Source of the DNA: Nocardioides bruguierae
GTDB lineage: Bacteria; Actinomycetota; Actinomycetes; Propionibacteriales; Nocardioidaceae
Direction: 5' to 3'
Length of the DNA stretch: 64,000 nt
Assembly (NCBI RefSeq): GCF_023656415.1
Contig: NZ_JAMOIL010000023.1
Location: 29,951 to 93,950, forward strand
The notes beneath the pieces were generated by a model. It ran no database searches, had not been told where the DNA came from, and worked only from the letters and a program-made list of their open reading frames with translations. The position numbers and the translations under genes were made by a program. Positions 25,345-34,319 of the stretch are shown one piece after another. Position 1 is the first letter of the stretch. The number at the start of each line of letters is the position of its first letter.

Positions 25345-26802
25345 ATGACCATCCTGTCGGACAACCGACGCCTGAGTTCCGTCGCTGCTCCAAGCCGGAT
25401 GCTCCGCTACCTGCCGACCTCGGCGTTGATCATCGACGCAACGATCATCGTGCTGATCGGGGCGTTGGCTGTAGTCGGGCGCCGCGAGCTTCCGCTCTTC
25501 GATGAGGCCGCGTCGGTCGAGATGTCGCTGGTGATCGCCGGCCCTCTGATCTTGTTCGGTTGGCTCCTCGCGGTCGCATTGAACGGCGGCTACCGCAAGG
25601 ATGTTTTCGGCGTTGGCCTGGACGAATTCAAGCGCGTGCTCAACGGCAGCCTCATCGCCGCTGGGCTCACCGGTGTGGTGTCCTACCTCGCAAAGTTCGA
25701 TCTCTCGCGGGGCTTCTTTGTCCTGGCTTTCGCCCTCGGCGTGCCACTGCTTCTCATAGGGCGATGGTCACTGCGCCGTGCCCTCCACGCCGCACGTGTC
25801 CGAGGGGCGCTAAGACAACGTGTCCTCCTCGTAGGCACGCGAGCCCACGTCGACGAGACCTTCTCGGTTCTCCGACGCGAGAAGTGGCTCGGCTACCAAG
25901 TGGTCGGTGCCCTGACCCCGGAATGGGACCTGTCGGAGGAGACGCCGATGGGGCTTCCGATCGTGGGCAACGCCAACGAAGCCGCCGCAATGGCGGTGGA
26001 CGCACAGGCAGACGCGCTGTTCTTCGCTGGTGGCTCAGTCGGGTCATCCTCCCAGCTACGACGCACCGTCTGGGAGTTGGAGAAGCACCACATCGATGTG
26101 GTCGTCGCGCCGAGCGTCTCCGACATCTCCAACGAACGCGTTCGCATCCGCCCCGTGGGTGGCCTGCCGCTCATGCACATCGACCCTCCCACGTGGTCGG
26201 ATGCCTCGCGGTGGGGCAAGCGGACATTCGACCTGCTGGGCTCGGGGATGCTGATCCTCACCTTCTTACCCCTCCTGGCGTTCATCGCTCTCAGCATCAA
26301 GGCAGAGGATCGCGGCCCGATTCTGTTCCGGCAGACGCGGACGGGCAAGGACGGCACGGAGTTCGCGTGCTTCAAGTTCCGCAGCATGGTCGTCGATGCC
26401 GAGGCTCGGCTCTCCGCGCTCTACGCTCAGACTGGGCACGACGGCGGGCTCTTCAAGATGAAGGACGACCCGCGAATCACCAAGCCTGGCCGCTGGCTTC
26501 GTCGCTTCTCTCTCGACGAGCTGCCCCAGTTGTTGAATGTCTTCCGCGGCGAGATGAGCCTCGTGGGCCCGCGGCCGCCGTTGCCGCGGGAGGTCGCCGA
26601 GTACGACGGTGACGCCAACCGACGCCTTCAGGTCCGGCCGGGCATGACTGGACTCTGGCAGGTGAGTGGCAGGTCAGATCTTTCGTTCTCCGAGGCCATC
26701 AGGCTCGACCTGTATTACGTTGACAACTGGTCCATGCTTCAAGACTTGAACATCCTCGCTCGCACCCTCGGAGCCGTATTAGGCCGCAATGGTGCATACT
26801 GA
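25345..26802 (+). CDS. Priming polyprenyl-phosphate glycosylphosphotransferase
   Basis: 485 aa. Membrane helices fill the first 130 residues, a Rossmann-like CoA-binding-type domain follows (LRQRVLLVGTRAHVDETF), and from about residue 285 there is the bacterial sugar transferase domain (KRTFDLLGSGMLILTFLPLL, KFRSMVVDAE, SLDELPQLLNVFRGEMSLVG, PRPPLP). It transfers a sugar-1-phosphate to undecaprenyl phosphate, the first step of polysaccharide repeat-unit assembly, like WbaP/CpsE. Start chosen at 25345 with GGGGAT upstream; an ATG 15 bases earlier is the alternative. It is still GC-rich, while the next gene is not. Confidence 0.9.
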   Translation: MTILSDNRRLSSVAAPSRMLRYLPTSALIIDATIIVLIGALAVVGRRELPLFDEAASVEMSLVIAGPLILFGWLLAVALNGGYRKDVFGVGLDEFKRVLNGSLIAAGLTGVVSYLAKFDLSRGFFVLAFALGVPLLLIGRWSLRRALHAARVRGALRQRVLLVGTRAHVDETFSVLRREKWLGYQVVGALTPEWDLSEETPMGLPIVGNANEAAAMAVDAQADALFFAGGSVGSSSQLRRTVWELEKHHIDVVVAPSVSDISNERVRIRPVGGLPLMHIDPPTWSDASRWGKRTFDLLGSGMLILTFLPLLAFIALSIKAEDRGPILFRQTRTGKDGTEFACFKFRSMVVDAEARLSALYAQTGHDGGLFKMKDDPRITKPGRWLRRFSLDELPQLLNVFRGEMSLVGPRPPLPREVAEYDGDANRRLQVRPGMTGLWQVSGRSDLSFSEAIRLDLYYVDNWSMLQDLNILARTLGAVLGRNGAY

Positions 26803-26806
26803 AAGC

Positions 26807-27898
26807 ATGAATTCAAACGGATTGATAGTTTGCGAATGGCTCGAAGCGACCGGAGGCGCTGAACGAGTCCTAGACGCACTCGTCCGTACCTTGACACCAC
26901 AAAAAATTCGTTGCTTGTGGAACGATGGCCCCAAGAACCGCTTTCCAAACACGATAATTGAGGAGAGCATCGGCCCACAATCAGTTCTTCGTGGCCGCAA
27001 GGCGCTCAGCCTCGCCTACCAGGACAAGCTATTTGGGGGAATCGACCCTGAACAATTCGACTGGATCGTCGCAAGCTCTCACTCGTTCGCCCATCACGTG
27101 GGGAAATCAAAACGTGGACGCGAAAACAACGTCTATGTCTACGCTCACACACCCCCCCGGTTCCTCTGGTCGCCCGAAGTCGACCGCCGGGCAAGTCATT
27201 TTGCAATGAAACCAGTCATAAGTGCTTTGAAGCGTTTAGACAGGCGCCCCGTCAAAACTGCCAACTACGCCGTCAACAGTCGCTACGTCCAAACCCGGGC
27301 AAAGAATGCTTGGAGCATAGAACCCCGAGTCATATATCCAGAATTAGACATGTCTAGACTAATGACCGAATCGGATGACGACGCGGATATCACCCACTGG
27401 CGTACTGGAGAATACATCCTTGGCGCATCTCGGTTTGTACCATACAAAGGTCTCGATAAGGTCATACGCCTCGGCGAGTACATGGATCTGCCCGTGCTCA
27501 TCGCTGGCGACGGCCCCCAACTGAAGGCGCTCCAGGCTATGGCAACGGCCGCGACCGTTCCTGTCAAAATTGTTCGATCACCGTCTGACGCAGAGTTGTA
27601 TCGCCTGATCACCAACGCATCCCTCTTTGTATTCCCGCCCATCGAGGACTTTGGCATAATGCCACTAGAAGCCATAGCGCTCGGAACGCCAGCCCTCGTC
27701 AACAGTGAAGGCGGAGCCCGCGAAAGCCTCGAACTCCTAGGCGCCGGCGGATCGCATACCAGTTTCTCGAATCTGGCAGATGTTGCCCAGTCGGCCAGAG
27801 CGGCCATGGCAGCGAAACTCCCATCCGCTGCTAAGATTGACAACACGTTTGGCCGCAGCCGATTCCAACGCGAGATTACAAACTGGGTAACGTGCTAA
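26807..27898 (+). CDS. Glycosyltransferase family 4 protein
   Basis: 363 aa from ATG 26807 (an ATG at 26789 overlaps the previous gene). GT-B fold features: N-terminal GGAERVLDAL, then the second Rossmann domain with ASRFVPYKGLDKVIRLGEY, LIAGDGPQLKALQ and the donor-binding EDFGIMPLEAIALGTPALV containing the E-x7-E motif. It transfers a sugar from a nucleotide donor to the lipid-linked repeat unit. Base composition falls sharply from here on, marking the left border of the probably acquired segment. Confidence 0.85.
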   Translation: MNSNGLIVCEWLEATGGAERVLDALVRTLTPQKIRCLWNDGPKNRFPNTIIEESIGPQSVLRGRKALSLAYQDKLFGGIDPEQFDWIVASSHSFAHHVGKSKRGRENNVYVYAHTPPRFLWSPEVDRRASHFAMKPVISALKRLDRRPVKTANYAVNSRYVQTRAKNAWSIEPRVIYPELDMSRLMTESDDDADITHWRTGEYILGASRFVPYKGLDKVIRLGEYMDLPVLIAGDGPQLKALQAMATAATVPVKIVRSPSDAELYRLITNASLFVFPPIEDFGIMPLEAIALGTPALVNSEGGARESLELLGAGGSHTSFSNLADVAQSARAAMAAKLPSAAKIDNTFGRSRFQREITNWVTC

Positions 27899-27924
27899 AT
27901 TCATCAAGCCAAGAGGGGGCCACG

Positions 27925-28779
27925 GTGCAAGAACCCAAACTACTCACGATCTGTATCTGCACCATGAACCGTCCCGAGGACCTTCGCCGCGCACTGGCAT
28001 CACTCATGCCGCAATCACTCGCTACCGTTTCCATCATGGTTAGCAACGATGGTCTTGACGAGCCAGTCAGAACCATCTGCAAAGAATTCTCCGTCGACCT
28101 TGTCGACGGGCCTCGGCGGGGATTGGGGCCCAATAGAAACAACTGCGTATCTCACGCGCAGACCCCGCTGATTACTTTCATAGATGACGACGTCATAGCC
28201 GGCCCAGACTTCATCCGAGCAGCTCTGCAAGTCGACCGAACCAAAGTTACGACCGGATTTGAACTCAGACATGAGGGGACGGGCCAGCCCAAGGTCGTGA
28301 CCCCCCATAATGCATCTTTCCTAGGCTTCCAAATCAAGCCGCCTCAGAGCAGGGTGCAGGCCGTCGTGATGAATGCTGCCGTATTTCCAACTTCAGCACT
28401 GAGGGCTTTTCCCTTCGACGAAAATATCACCTACGGGTACGAAGAGATCGACATCTCAAGGAAACTCGCTTCAAACGGAATTCAGATAGCTGTCGACTAT
28501 TCACTCTGGAACAATCACCACCCGTCACCCATAAACCGGAAGGAGTATGCGACTCGACTTGTCGCGTCCCGCATTTATACGACCTACCGCGCCTACCGAT
28601 GCTACGAAGCAAACTCAACTAAAGCCACAGCATTCCTCCTAACTGCCATGGTGCATCACGTATTACATCTCATTCGCATCAAAGGCGACCTCCGGTCTGC
28701 CTTCCGGACTGCGGTCCAAGTTCGCAAGATGTGGAGAGAGTCGCAGCGCGACCAAGGCGGCAGGACACCGTCTCGCTAG
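27925..28779 (+). CDS. Glycosyltransferase family 2 protein
   Basis: 284 aa; the GTG at 27925 has AGAGGGGG six bases upstream and is preferred over the GTG at 27892. GT-A features: TICICTMNRPEDLRRAL at the N-terminus and the DDD metal motif in ITFIDDDVIAGPDF, then GYEEIDISRKL. It adds one sugar in repeat-unit synthesis. Its last codons run directly into the transposase remnant at 28778, so the native C-terminus may have been replaced. Low GC like its neighbours. Confidence 0.82.
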   Translation: MQEPKLLTICICTMNRPEDLRRALASLMPQSLATVSIMVSNDGLDEPVRTICKEFSVDLVDGPRRGLGPNRNNCVSHAQTPLITFIDDDVIAGPDFIRAALQVDRTKVTTGFELRHEGTGQPKVVTPHNASFLGFQIKPPQSRVQAVVMNAAVFPTSALRAFPFDENITYGYEEIDISRKLASNGIQIAVDYSLWNNHHPSPINRKEYATRLVASRIYTTYRAYRCYEANSTKATAFLLTAMVHHVLHLIRIKGDLRSAFRTAVQVRKMWRESQRDQGGRTPSR

Positions 28780-29163
28780 CCTGGACGTGGCCTTGACCGC
28801 GGGCGACCCCGCCTGGGAGGTCATCATCGCTTGGCGCTGCTACCAGCAGCTGCGCGCGATCTACCAAGCCCCCAGCCCGACGGCGAGGCGCGGACTGGCC
28901 GAGAAGGTCATCGCGTCCTTCCCCTCCTGCCCCATCCCAGAGATCGCACGCCTGGGCCGGACCCTGTGAGCGTGGCGGCCCCAGATCCTGGCCTACTTCA
29001 CCCCCGGGGCCTCAGCAACGGCAGCACCGAAGCCATCAACCCCATCATCGAGAAGACCCGTCGACTCGCCCACGGCTTCCGCAACTTCGACCACTACCGG
29101 CTACGCATCCTCCTCGCCGCAGCTGGAGACAGGCCCTACCGACGGGCACCTACCCACGCTTAG
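28778..29163 (+). pseudogene. Remnant of an ISL3-family transposase
   Basis: Two fragments of the C-terminal half of an ISL3 transposase lie in different frames: 28787-28969 (AWEVIIAWRCYQQLRAIYQ ... LAEKVIASFPSCPIPEIARL) ends at a TGA where relatives continue RAWR, and 29010-29163 carries STEAINPIIEKTRRLAHGF and NFDHYRLRILLAA. The N-terminal catalytic half and inverted repeats are not found. GC-rich unlike the flanking genes. It separates the plus-strand glycosyltransferases from the minus-strand polysaccharide operon. Confidence 0.85.
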
Positions 29164-29267
29164 ATCCGAAGAGTCCATATCGTCGGCTCCTGAATGGAGA
29201 AGTCAAGCCCCCCCCCGCCCCGGCGTCGCGGGCTGGAAGTCTGGCCGAAAGTCGCTTCGCTATCCCG

Positions 29268-30203
29268 CTACCGAAAACTACGGCGGACTTCCTCGCAGTA
29301 GCGGAGAACCTGACGTGCTTGACCCAGCGTCGCGGAAACATTCACTACAAACATGCGCAACCCTGGCCGGCCGCCGAACTGGCTCCGGAGTCCCCACCCC
29401 AGCCCAGGCTGCAACTCCGTGCCCAATAAGACGCGACGAGCGATATAGGCCCGAAACCCCAGCCAGTCAGCTACAAGACCAACACCCACCATCTCATTCC
29501 AAGCCATCGCGCGGACCCTCTCCACCGTCAACTCGCGCCGTCCGTCTCCCGAGCCCCGTTCCGCAGGGAAATGATTAACCTGGCAAGACGGGTCGTAGAT
29601 CAACGCGTAGCCCTGAGCTCGAATGAAGCTGCTCAGCACCAACTCCGACCGATACTGAGCTCCGACTCCCTTCACGACTTCCCCGAGATCCAACTGGTTC
29701 ACGGCTAAACGCCGCATGGACATGTTGGCGCCCTTTAAGGAATGGGTCGAACGAGCCGAGCCACCGCCTCGATGATGGCCAGAAGTGATAGCACCAAACC
29801 TCGTGATGAGGCCTACTCGCACACCTTCGTCGACAGAAACATCGCCTTGAATGTTGTCCCGGCCCCCCACGCCACCAACACGGTGATGGACGTAGGCTGC
29901 CAGATGCCGACTCGCCCAAGTTGCCTCAGGTATCGCGTCGTCGTCGCAGAAGGCAACAATGTCGCAACTCGCTGCTCGGTAACCGGCCGTGAGGGCGGCG
30001 GCGAACCCTGGCAAGTCAACTTGAACCACCCGGGCGCCGAACTTGGCAGCTGCGACGTGGGTGGCGAGATCGTCGGCACGGGCAACCACAATCAACTCTG
30101 ACACAGCCCCGGATTCTCGTTGGGCGACCAACGATTCCAGTGCGTTAGCAAGGATTTCGGGGCGACCGACGCTACAGACCACAGCACTCAGAGACAGCAT
30201 CAC
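29268..30203 (-). CDS. Glycosyltransferase family 2 protein
   Basis: 311 aa. GT-A signatures: LSAVVCSVGRPEILANALES at the N-terminus and a DDD motif in IVAFCDDDAIPEATW; later SLKGANMSMRRLAV and the basic C-terminal tail. It is the last gene of the minus-strand operon running from cysD. GTG start in GTGA overlap with the sulfotransferase upstream. Sugar specificity is not visible. Confidence 0.82.
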   Translation of the reverse strand: MMLSLSAVVCSVGRPEILANALESLVAQRESGAVSELIVVARADDLATHVAAAKFGARVVQVDLPGFAAALTAGYRAASCDIVAFCDDDAIPEATWASRHLAAYVHHRVGGVGGRDNIQGDVSVDEGVRVGLITRFGAITSGHHRGGGSARSTHSLKGANMSMRRLAVNQLDLGEVVKGVGAQYRSELVLSSFIRAQGYALIYDPSCQVNHFPAERGSGDGRRELTVERVRAMAWNEMVGVGLVADWLGFRAYIARRVLLGTELQPGLGWGLRSQFGGRPGLRMFVVNVSATLGQARQVLRYCEEVRRSFR

Positions 30204-30976
30204 GGACTCCCGTACCTACGCTTGGCGACCTCAAACAACTTCACGTCTAAAGAGTTTATCTCGGCAAGGACCCTGAGTTCTCTCGCTGAGATGCGGGACA
30301 TCGAACCCAGTCGAATCGCTGCAAGATCCAGCCGACCTTGCTGCAAGGCACGTGCCGCACGAAGACACCGACCGAGCAAGCCCACTCGCGCCTTCTTCTC
30401 AACAGAAGCGCTAACCTCCCAGCCAAACAGCTCTCTCACACGGCGTTCAAGCTGTCCGTCCTCCAAAATGAGCACAGCGTCGAAGTTTCCTAACCGACGC
30501 AGCGCCATATCGAGGGCTTCAGTTTCCTCCATGTCCTCATGCCAATCCCGCCCCACTAGAGTTCTGACATAGTAGTTGTCCCGAGCCCAATTACCGCCCT
30601 CAAACGCCTGCCACGAGTTCACATTGCGCCACGATGTGTATCCGCCTTGCACATCAAAGGTGTAGTTAGACACAATTCTTGAGATGGGGTCGCGAAGAAT
30701 GGTGAACGAGAACGAGTTTTCATCTTCAAGTGCTGCCAAAGGCAGTCCCCACTCGCTCGCCGCGAAAGTTACTCCATCCTCCTTCAAGCCGCGGAGATAG
30801 GTTCTAAACCCTCGGTCGGACATCTCCCATGTGCGGACGGGGCGACCGTCCTCACGGTGAGGATTTCCGTTATGTGAATGCTCGGCAAACTTTTCACCGT
30901 TCGCTAAAGCCAAGGAGACCACCGAAGAGCCAGCGACCTTATGAAAGTGATGAAACCAAATAAATCTACTGCGCAT
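30200..30976 (-). CDS. Sulfotransferase
   Basis: 258 aa. The PAPS 5'-phosphosulfate loop is HKVAGSS (12-18) and the 3'-phosphate site is ILRDPISRIVSNYTF (near residues 93-107), as in the sulfotransferase family 2/heparan type. It should move sulfate from PAPS to a carbohydrate hydroxyl. It overlaps the end of the next sulfotransferase by 11 bases and the following glycosyltransferase by 4, and lies in the same operon as cysDN, which make the PAPS precursor. Confidence 0.82.
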   Translation of the reverse strand: MRSRFIWFHHFHKVAGSSVVSLALANGEKFAEHSHNGNPHREDGRPVRTWEMSDRGFRTYLRGLKEDGVTFAASEWGLPLAALEDENSFSFTILRDPISRIVSNYTFDVQGGYTSWRNVNSWQAFEGGNWARDNYYVRTLVGRDWHEDMEETEALDMALRRLGNFDAVLILEDGQLERRVRELFGWEVSASVEKKARVGLLGRCLRAARALQQGRLDLAAIRLGSMSRISARELRVLAEINSLDVKLFEVAKRRYGSP

Positions 30977-31916
30977 TCCTACCCCGCCTCAAAAACCAGA
31001 AGACTGGCGCCCCCAAAACTTTGGCCAACAAGGAATACCCAGGCTCCAGCTCTCGACGCCAAGCGTCATCAACAACGATTTCCTGAGAACGGTATCGGGT
31101 AGGGTTCCCAGCCACTGTATGCGTTGGCACAGTCGAGCCCTCATTCTTCAGCCTCAAAGCCACGTTTGAAGAAGTGCATTCCAATACAGAGGTAACACTC
31201 TCGTCAAGATCGAGGACGTAATCTTCGTAGGCCAGGGAGAGGCGCCGATCCGCCGGAACGGATCTGGCCGCAAGGAGGATGACCGCGTTCTGAACATTCC
31301 AAGCAAGCACTTGGCGCACACTGTAAACGATCCTACGAATGTCTAGCGCTCCAGGCGACTCGTTGCCACGAATGAATCTCTTTGACACCGCAAAGAGGTA
31401 TGCAGTTGGGTTGCGCCAGACATGTACCACTGTCATATCAAACAGCCCCGACTTCAACAGGGCATGGAGACGATATGGATCCTTCGACGAATCTACGAGT
31501 ATTACCGGACGTAACGCATCGCGCGCCAGAAGGCTGGAATACATCTCAAGAATTTCCAGCGTGTTCTGCGCATAGCGCAAATTGCGGCGACTCACACCTT
31601 TTATCAGCATGCGTACTAGTTCCATGGGACGCAGAGTCCGCCCCGCATTGTGTTGTTCGCGGAACATCCTGAGACTGGGCGCCATCTCCTCACGCCCGCT
31701 AAGCCCGAACTCCCGAATGATCTCGCTCCACACCGGACAATTCGTCACCAAGTTTCCGCATGCGCAAGGCCGCTCGGGAGACAGGGCCTCATGTGGAAGC
31801 AGATGCAACTCTCCAACCGTGGCAACACCGGGCATCTGCCCCAGCCTGCTCTCAAGAAGAGTTGAGCCGCTCCGGCCGATACTGGCCACGTAGATAAGGG
31901 GAAGCCGATTCTCCAT
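30966..31916 (-). CDS. Sulfotransferase
   Basis: 316 aa. N-terminal PAPS loop IGRSGSTLLES (13-23) with GELHLLPHE behind it, and the 3'-phosphate block VVHVWRNPTAYLFAVSKRF with the conserved Arg. A Cys-rich segment PCACGNLVTNCPVW resembles that of bacterial glycan and glycolipid sulfotransferases. Probably sulfates the surface polysaccharide. The gene starts 65 bases inside the polymerase gene, so translation is probably coupled. Confidence 0.85.
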   Translation of the reverse strand: MENRLPLIYVASIGRSGSTLLESRLGQMPGVATVGELHLLPHEALSPERPCACGNLVTNCPVWSEIIREFGLSGREEMAPSLRMFREQHNAGRTLRPMELVRMLIKGVSRRNLRYAQNTLEILEMYSSLLARDALRPVILVDSSKDPYRLHALLKSGLFDMTVVHVWRNPTAYLFAVSKRFIRGNESPGALDIRRIVYSVRQVLAWNVQNAVILLAARSVPADRRLSLAYEDYVLDLDESVTSVLECTSSNVALRLKNEGSTVPTHTVAGNPTRYRSQEIVVDDAWRRELEPGYSLLAKVLGAPVFWFLRRGRNAQ

Positions 31917-33273
31917 AACAGTCCTCGTTCGTCACGCACTTACTTTGTCGAAGGAATCCAATGCCCACAATATACGAAAGAAGAAGTCCTGTCGTGGATA
32001 TAGTGAGATTCCCAGACTGCAGATAGACAAGGCCCACAAACGCAGCGCTCATGGCCGCTTGGTCCTCGAGGGTCCTGACCAGGCCCATACCTCGTACAAT
32101 CCGGACGAGTAGAACTAGATAAACAGTCAGAAAAAGTAGGAACGCCAGGGGGCCGGCAACGACTGCCATGTTGACAATCGCATTGTCGACACTTTTAACA
32201 GAATTTCCGGAGCCTCCAAAGCCTGAACCGAGCGGACTCGTCAAGGACGCCTCAAGAACTTCAACAAGTGCAAGACGGGCACGTACAGATGAGTCCTCTA
32301 ATCCTCCGAACTCGGTGTACCGTCTGGCGCTGAACGTTTGCGATTCTGTCCCGCTTAGTTGGCCAACGCCAAAACTCAAAAAGAGCACTACCGCCACCGT
32401 CGCTATGGCACAGCCCAAAATGAGTTTTGGCGACCTACGCGCTGCTGCAGTTATCGCCACGGCGAGCAGAACCGCGACAATAGCCGTCCGAACACCAGTC
32501 AAGAACAACGCCACGGAGATGACTGGGATTGAGGTCAGGCAAAGTAGCCGAGAACTGAGACCAAATGACGTGTCCATTGCTCGATACCCAGCCACAATTA
32601 CGCAGACAGAAAGCAAGAACGAGAAGGCGCCGGGAGCTTCTGCCGTTCCGAAGACTCGGACATACATCGGAAACGGCTGGCCAATGCTTTCCAGGCCAGA
32701 GGCGATCATCCAAGACGCGTCCCATCTCGGAAGGATAAAGAATTGTACGATTCCGTATGTTGCGAGCACGAGCCCCAGCGCCGGAAGCAATCGATATAGA
32801 ATCGCCCAAATATCTGGAAGCCAGCCAACCGTGGGCGCAATCATCAGCGTCAAGCACATTAACGTCATTCCAAGGGCATAGCCCGAACTGGCGGAAAGCC
32901 CGTTGATGAGGCTAGCAACGACAAGGATTGAACCTAGACCCGTCATGCCGAAGACAATTAGTCGAGAATCCAGAGTTGCCGTGCGCCGATGCTTCAAGAA
33001 GGCGAGAGCGAACAAAGCTAGGGGTACGAGCAGAAGAGGATCATAGTCCACACGTCCGCCACTACTCAGACGCCGAAGTAGTCCCAGAGCAGAAACAAGT
33101 ACAACAGCCATACATACCAGCGTCCGAGATCCAGTAACCCCAAACATGACTATGGCCACGAAGGCACCGAGCACGAGCAGGACCGGGACAGAAGTGATTG
33201 CATACCCCACCGCCACACCTGCACACATCCAGGTCGAGCCCAGTAGCAATGCCCCCGAAAGCCTGCTCAACAT
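31852..33273 (-). CDS. O-antigen ligase/polymerase-like membrane protein (Wzy-like)
   Basis: 473 aa with about 11-12 predicted membrane helices, starting at an ATG behind GGGAGCC. The large loop between late helices (SARRYTEFGGLEDSSVRAR ... GSGFGGSGNSVKSVDNAIVN) contains the arrangement found in O-antigen ligase/polymerase domain proteins, including the Arg-rich and GxGxG-like sections. It probably polymerises repeat units on the outer face of the membrane. Operon position between glycosyltransferases and sulfotransferases fits. Confidence 0.78.
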   Translation of the reverse strand: MLSRLSGALLLGSTWMCAGVAVGYAITSVPVLLVLGAFVAIVMFGVTGSRTLVCMAVVLVSALGLLRRLSSGGRVDYDPLLLVPLALFALAFLKHRRTATLDSRLIVFGMTGLGSILVVASLINGLSASSGYALGMTLMCLTLMIAPTVGWLPDIWAILYRLLPALGLVLATYGIVQFFILPRWDASWMIASGLESIGQPFPMYVRVFGTAEAPGAFSFLLSVCVIVAGYRAMDTSFGLSSRLLCLTSIPVISVALFLTGVRTAIVAVLLAVAITAAARRSPKLILGCAIATVAVVLFLSFGVGQLSGTESQTFSARRYTEFGGLEDSSVRARLALVEVLEASLTSPLGSGFGGSGNSVKSVDNAIVNMAVVAGPLAFLLFLTVYLVLLVRIVRGMGLVRTLEDQAAMSAAFVGLVYLQSGNLTISTTGLLLSYIVGIGFLRQSKCVTNEDCYGESASPYLRGQYRPERLNSS

Positions 33274-33283
33274 GCTTGGCTCC

Positions 33284-34315
33284 CTACGCGTGAACCGAAT
33301 TGTGGATAATGGGCACCAACTGCTTGGCATCCCCCATGCGCCTAAACGTGTCGGCAAACCTCCCCGACTCCACGGCGGGCAAACCAGCCACCGCAGCCTC
33401 TTCAATGAACCGAACGAGACTCTCCCTATAGTCCTGGTCCGGCTTGATGATTAGGGCCTTCGGGAAAGCCAACTGTTCTGCGATAAATGTCGCTCCCGGA
33501 TTTGGCGTCGCCAAGACTGCCGTACCTGCGCAAAGAGCTTCCGCACTCGGGATACCGAATCCTTCATAGGAACTCGGCGCAAGGAGTATCCAACTCTCCC
33601 CCATTACGCGCTGAACCTGATGGTCAGGCGCACCGGAAACGTGTGTGACCCACGGCTCCCAGTAAGCCTTGTCCTCTGCTGGACCGAATACGGTCAGCTG
33701 AGCATCGGGCCAACGTTTCCGCACTCCACTCCACGCCTCCTGTGCAAGGTGACCACGCTTTCTCCCATGAAAGCTTCCGACAAAGACCGCACTTGGCCCG
33801 GATGACTTGGACCCGGTCTCACAGTCGACTGGCCAGAACGGGGGAATTATTTGGTCGCATGAAAATAAGTTAAGCGATTCCAGACCAACGGCGATGCGAT
33901 AACTTGATTTGCGCGCAGACCATGACTCCAGTGCAGATAGAACATAATGGTTTAACGCCCTGATGCCGGAACTTGACTGAGCTTCGCGCAACGCCGAGCC
34001 ATGGAATATCCGAATCAGTGGAGTACGCTCAGGGATAGACCAGTCATCTCCGTGAGAAATGATGACATCGGGGTTCAACTGCTTGACAACGTTTGCGACC
34101 CTGATGGGTGCAACATAGTACCTGTTCACCCGTCCCCGGAGACTCCCTGAGGAAACGAGAGCCACGCCGTCAAGTGGTCTGGGGTTCGGGCCCGTTACGA
34201 CGGTGAGCTGGAACTCGTCCCGCAACTGTTCGGCTAGCCGGTACGAGTATCGACCGACGCCTCCACTATGGCCATCCACTGCGGGCCACTCCAGAGCCAG
34301 CATACATACTCGCAA
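33284..34315 (-). CDS. Glycosyltransferase family 4 protein
   Basis: 343 aa GT-B enzyme: GGVGRYSYRLAEQLRDEF at the N-terminus; AVFVGSFHGRKRGHLAQEAW opens the donor domain and YEGFGIPSAEALCAGTAVLA is the E-x7-E-like donor site. One of three adjacent GT4 genes. The stop lies 10 bases before the polymerase start. Sugar and linkage unknown. Confidence 0.83.
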   Translation of the reverse strand: MRVCMLALEWPAVDGHSGGVGRYSYRLAEQLRDEFQLTVVTGPNPRPLDGVALVSSGSLRGRVNRYYVAPIRVANVVKQLNPDVIISHGDDWSIPERTPLIRIFHGSALREAQSSSGIRALNHYVLSALESWSARKSSYRIAVGLESLNLFSCDQIIPPFWPVDCETGSKSSGPSAVFVGSFHGRKRGHLAQEAWSGVRKRWPDAQLTVFGPAEDKAYWEPWVTHVSGAPDHQVQRVMGESWILLAPSSYEGFGIPSAEALCAGTAVLATPNPGATFIAEQLAFPKALIIKPDQDYRESLVRFIEEAAVAGLPAVESGRFADTFRRMGDAKQLVPIIHNSVHA

Positions 34316-34319
34316 AACG

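Noticed and set aside
28787..28969. Intact small protein in the transposase region
   Set aside because: It is the middle of an ISL3 transposase ended by a premature TGA; the rest continues in another frame.
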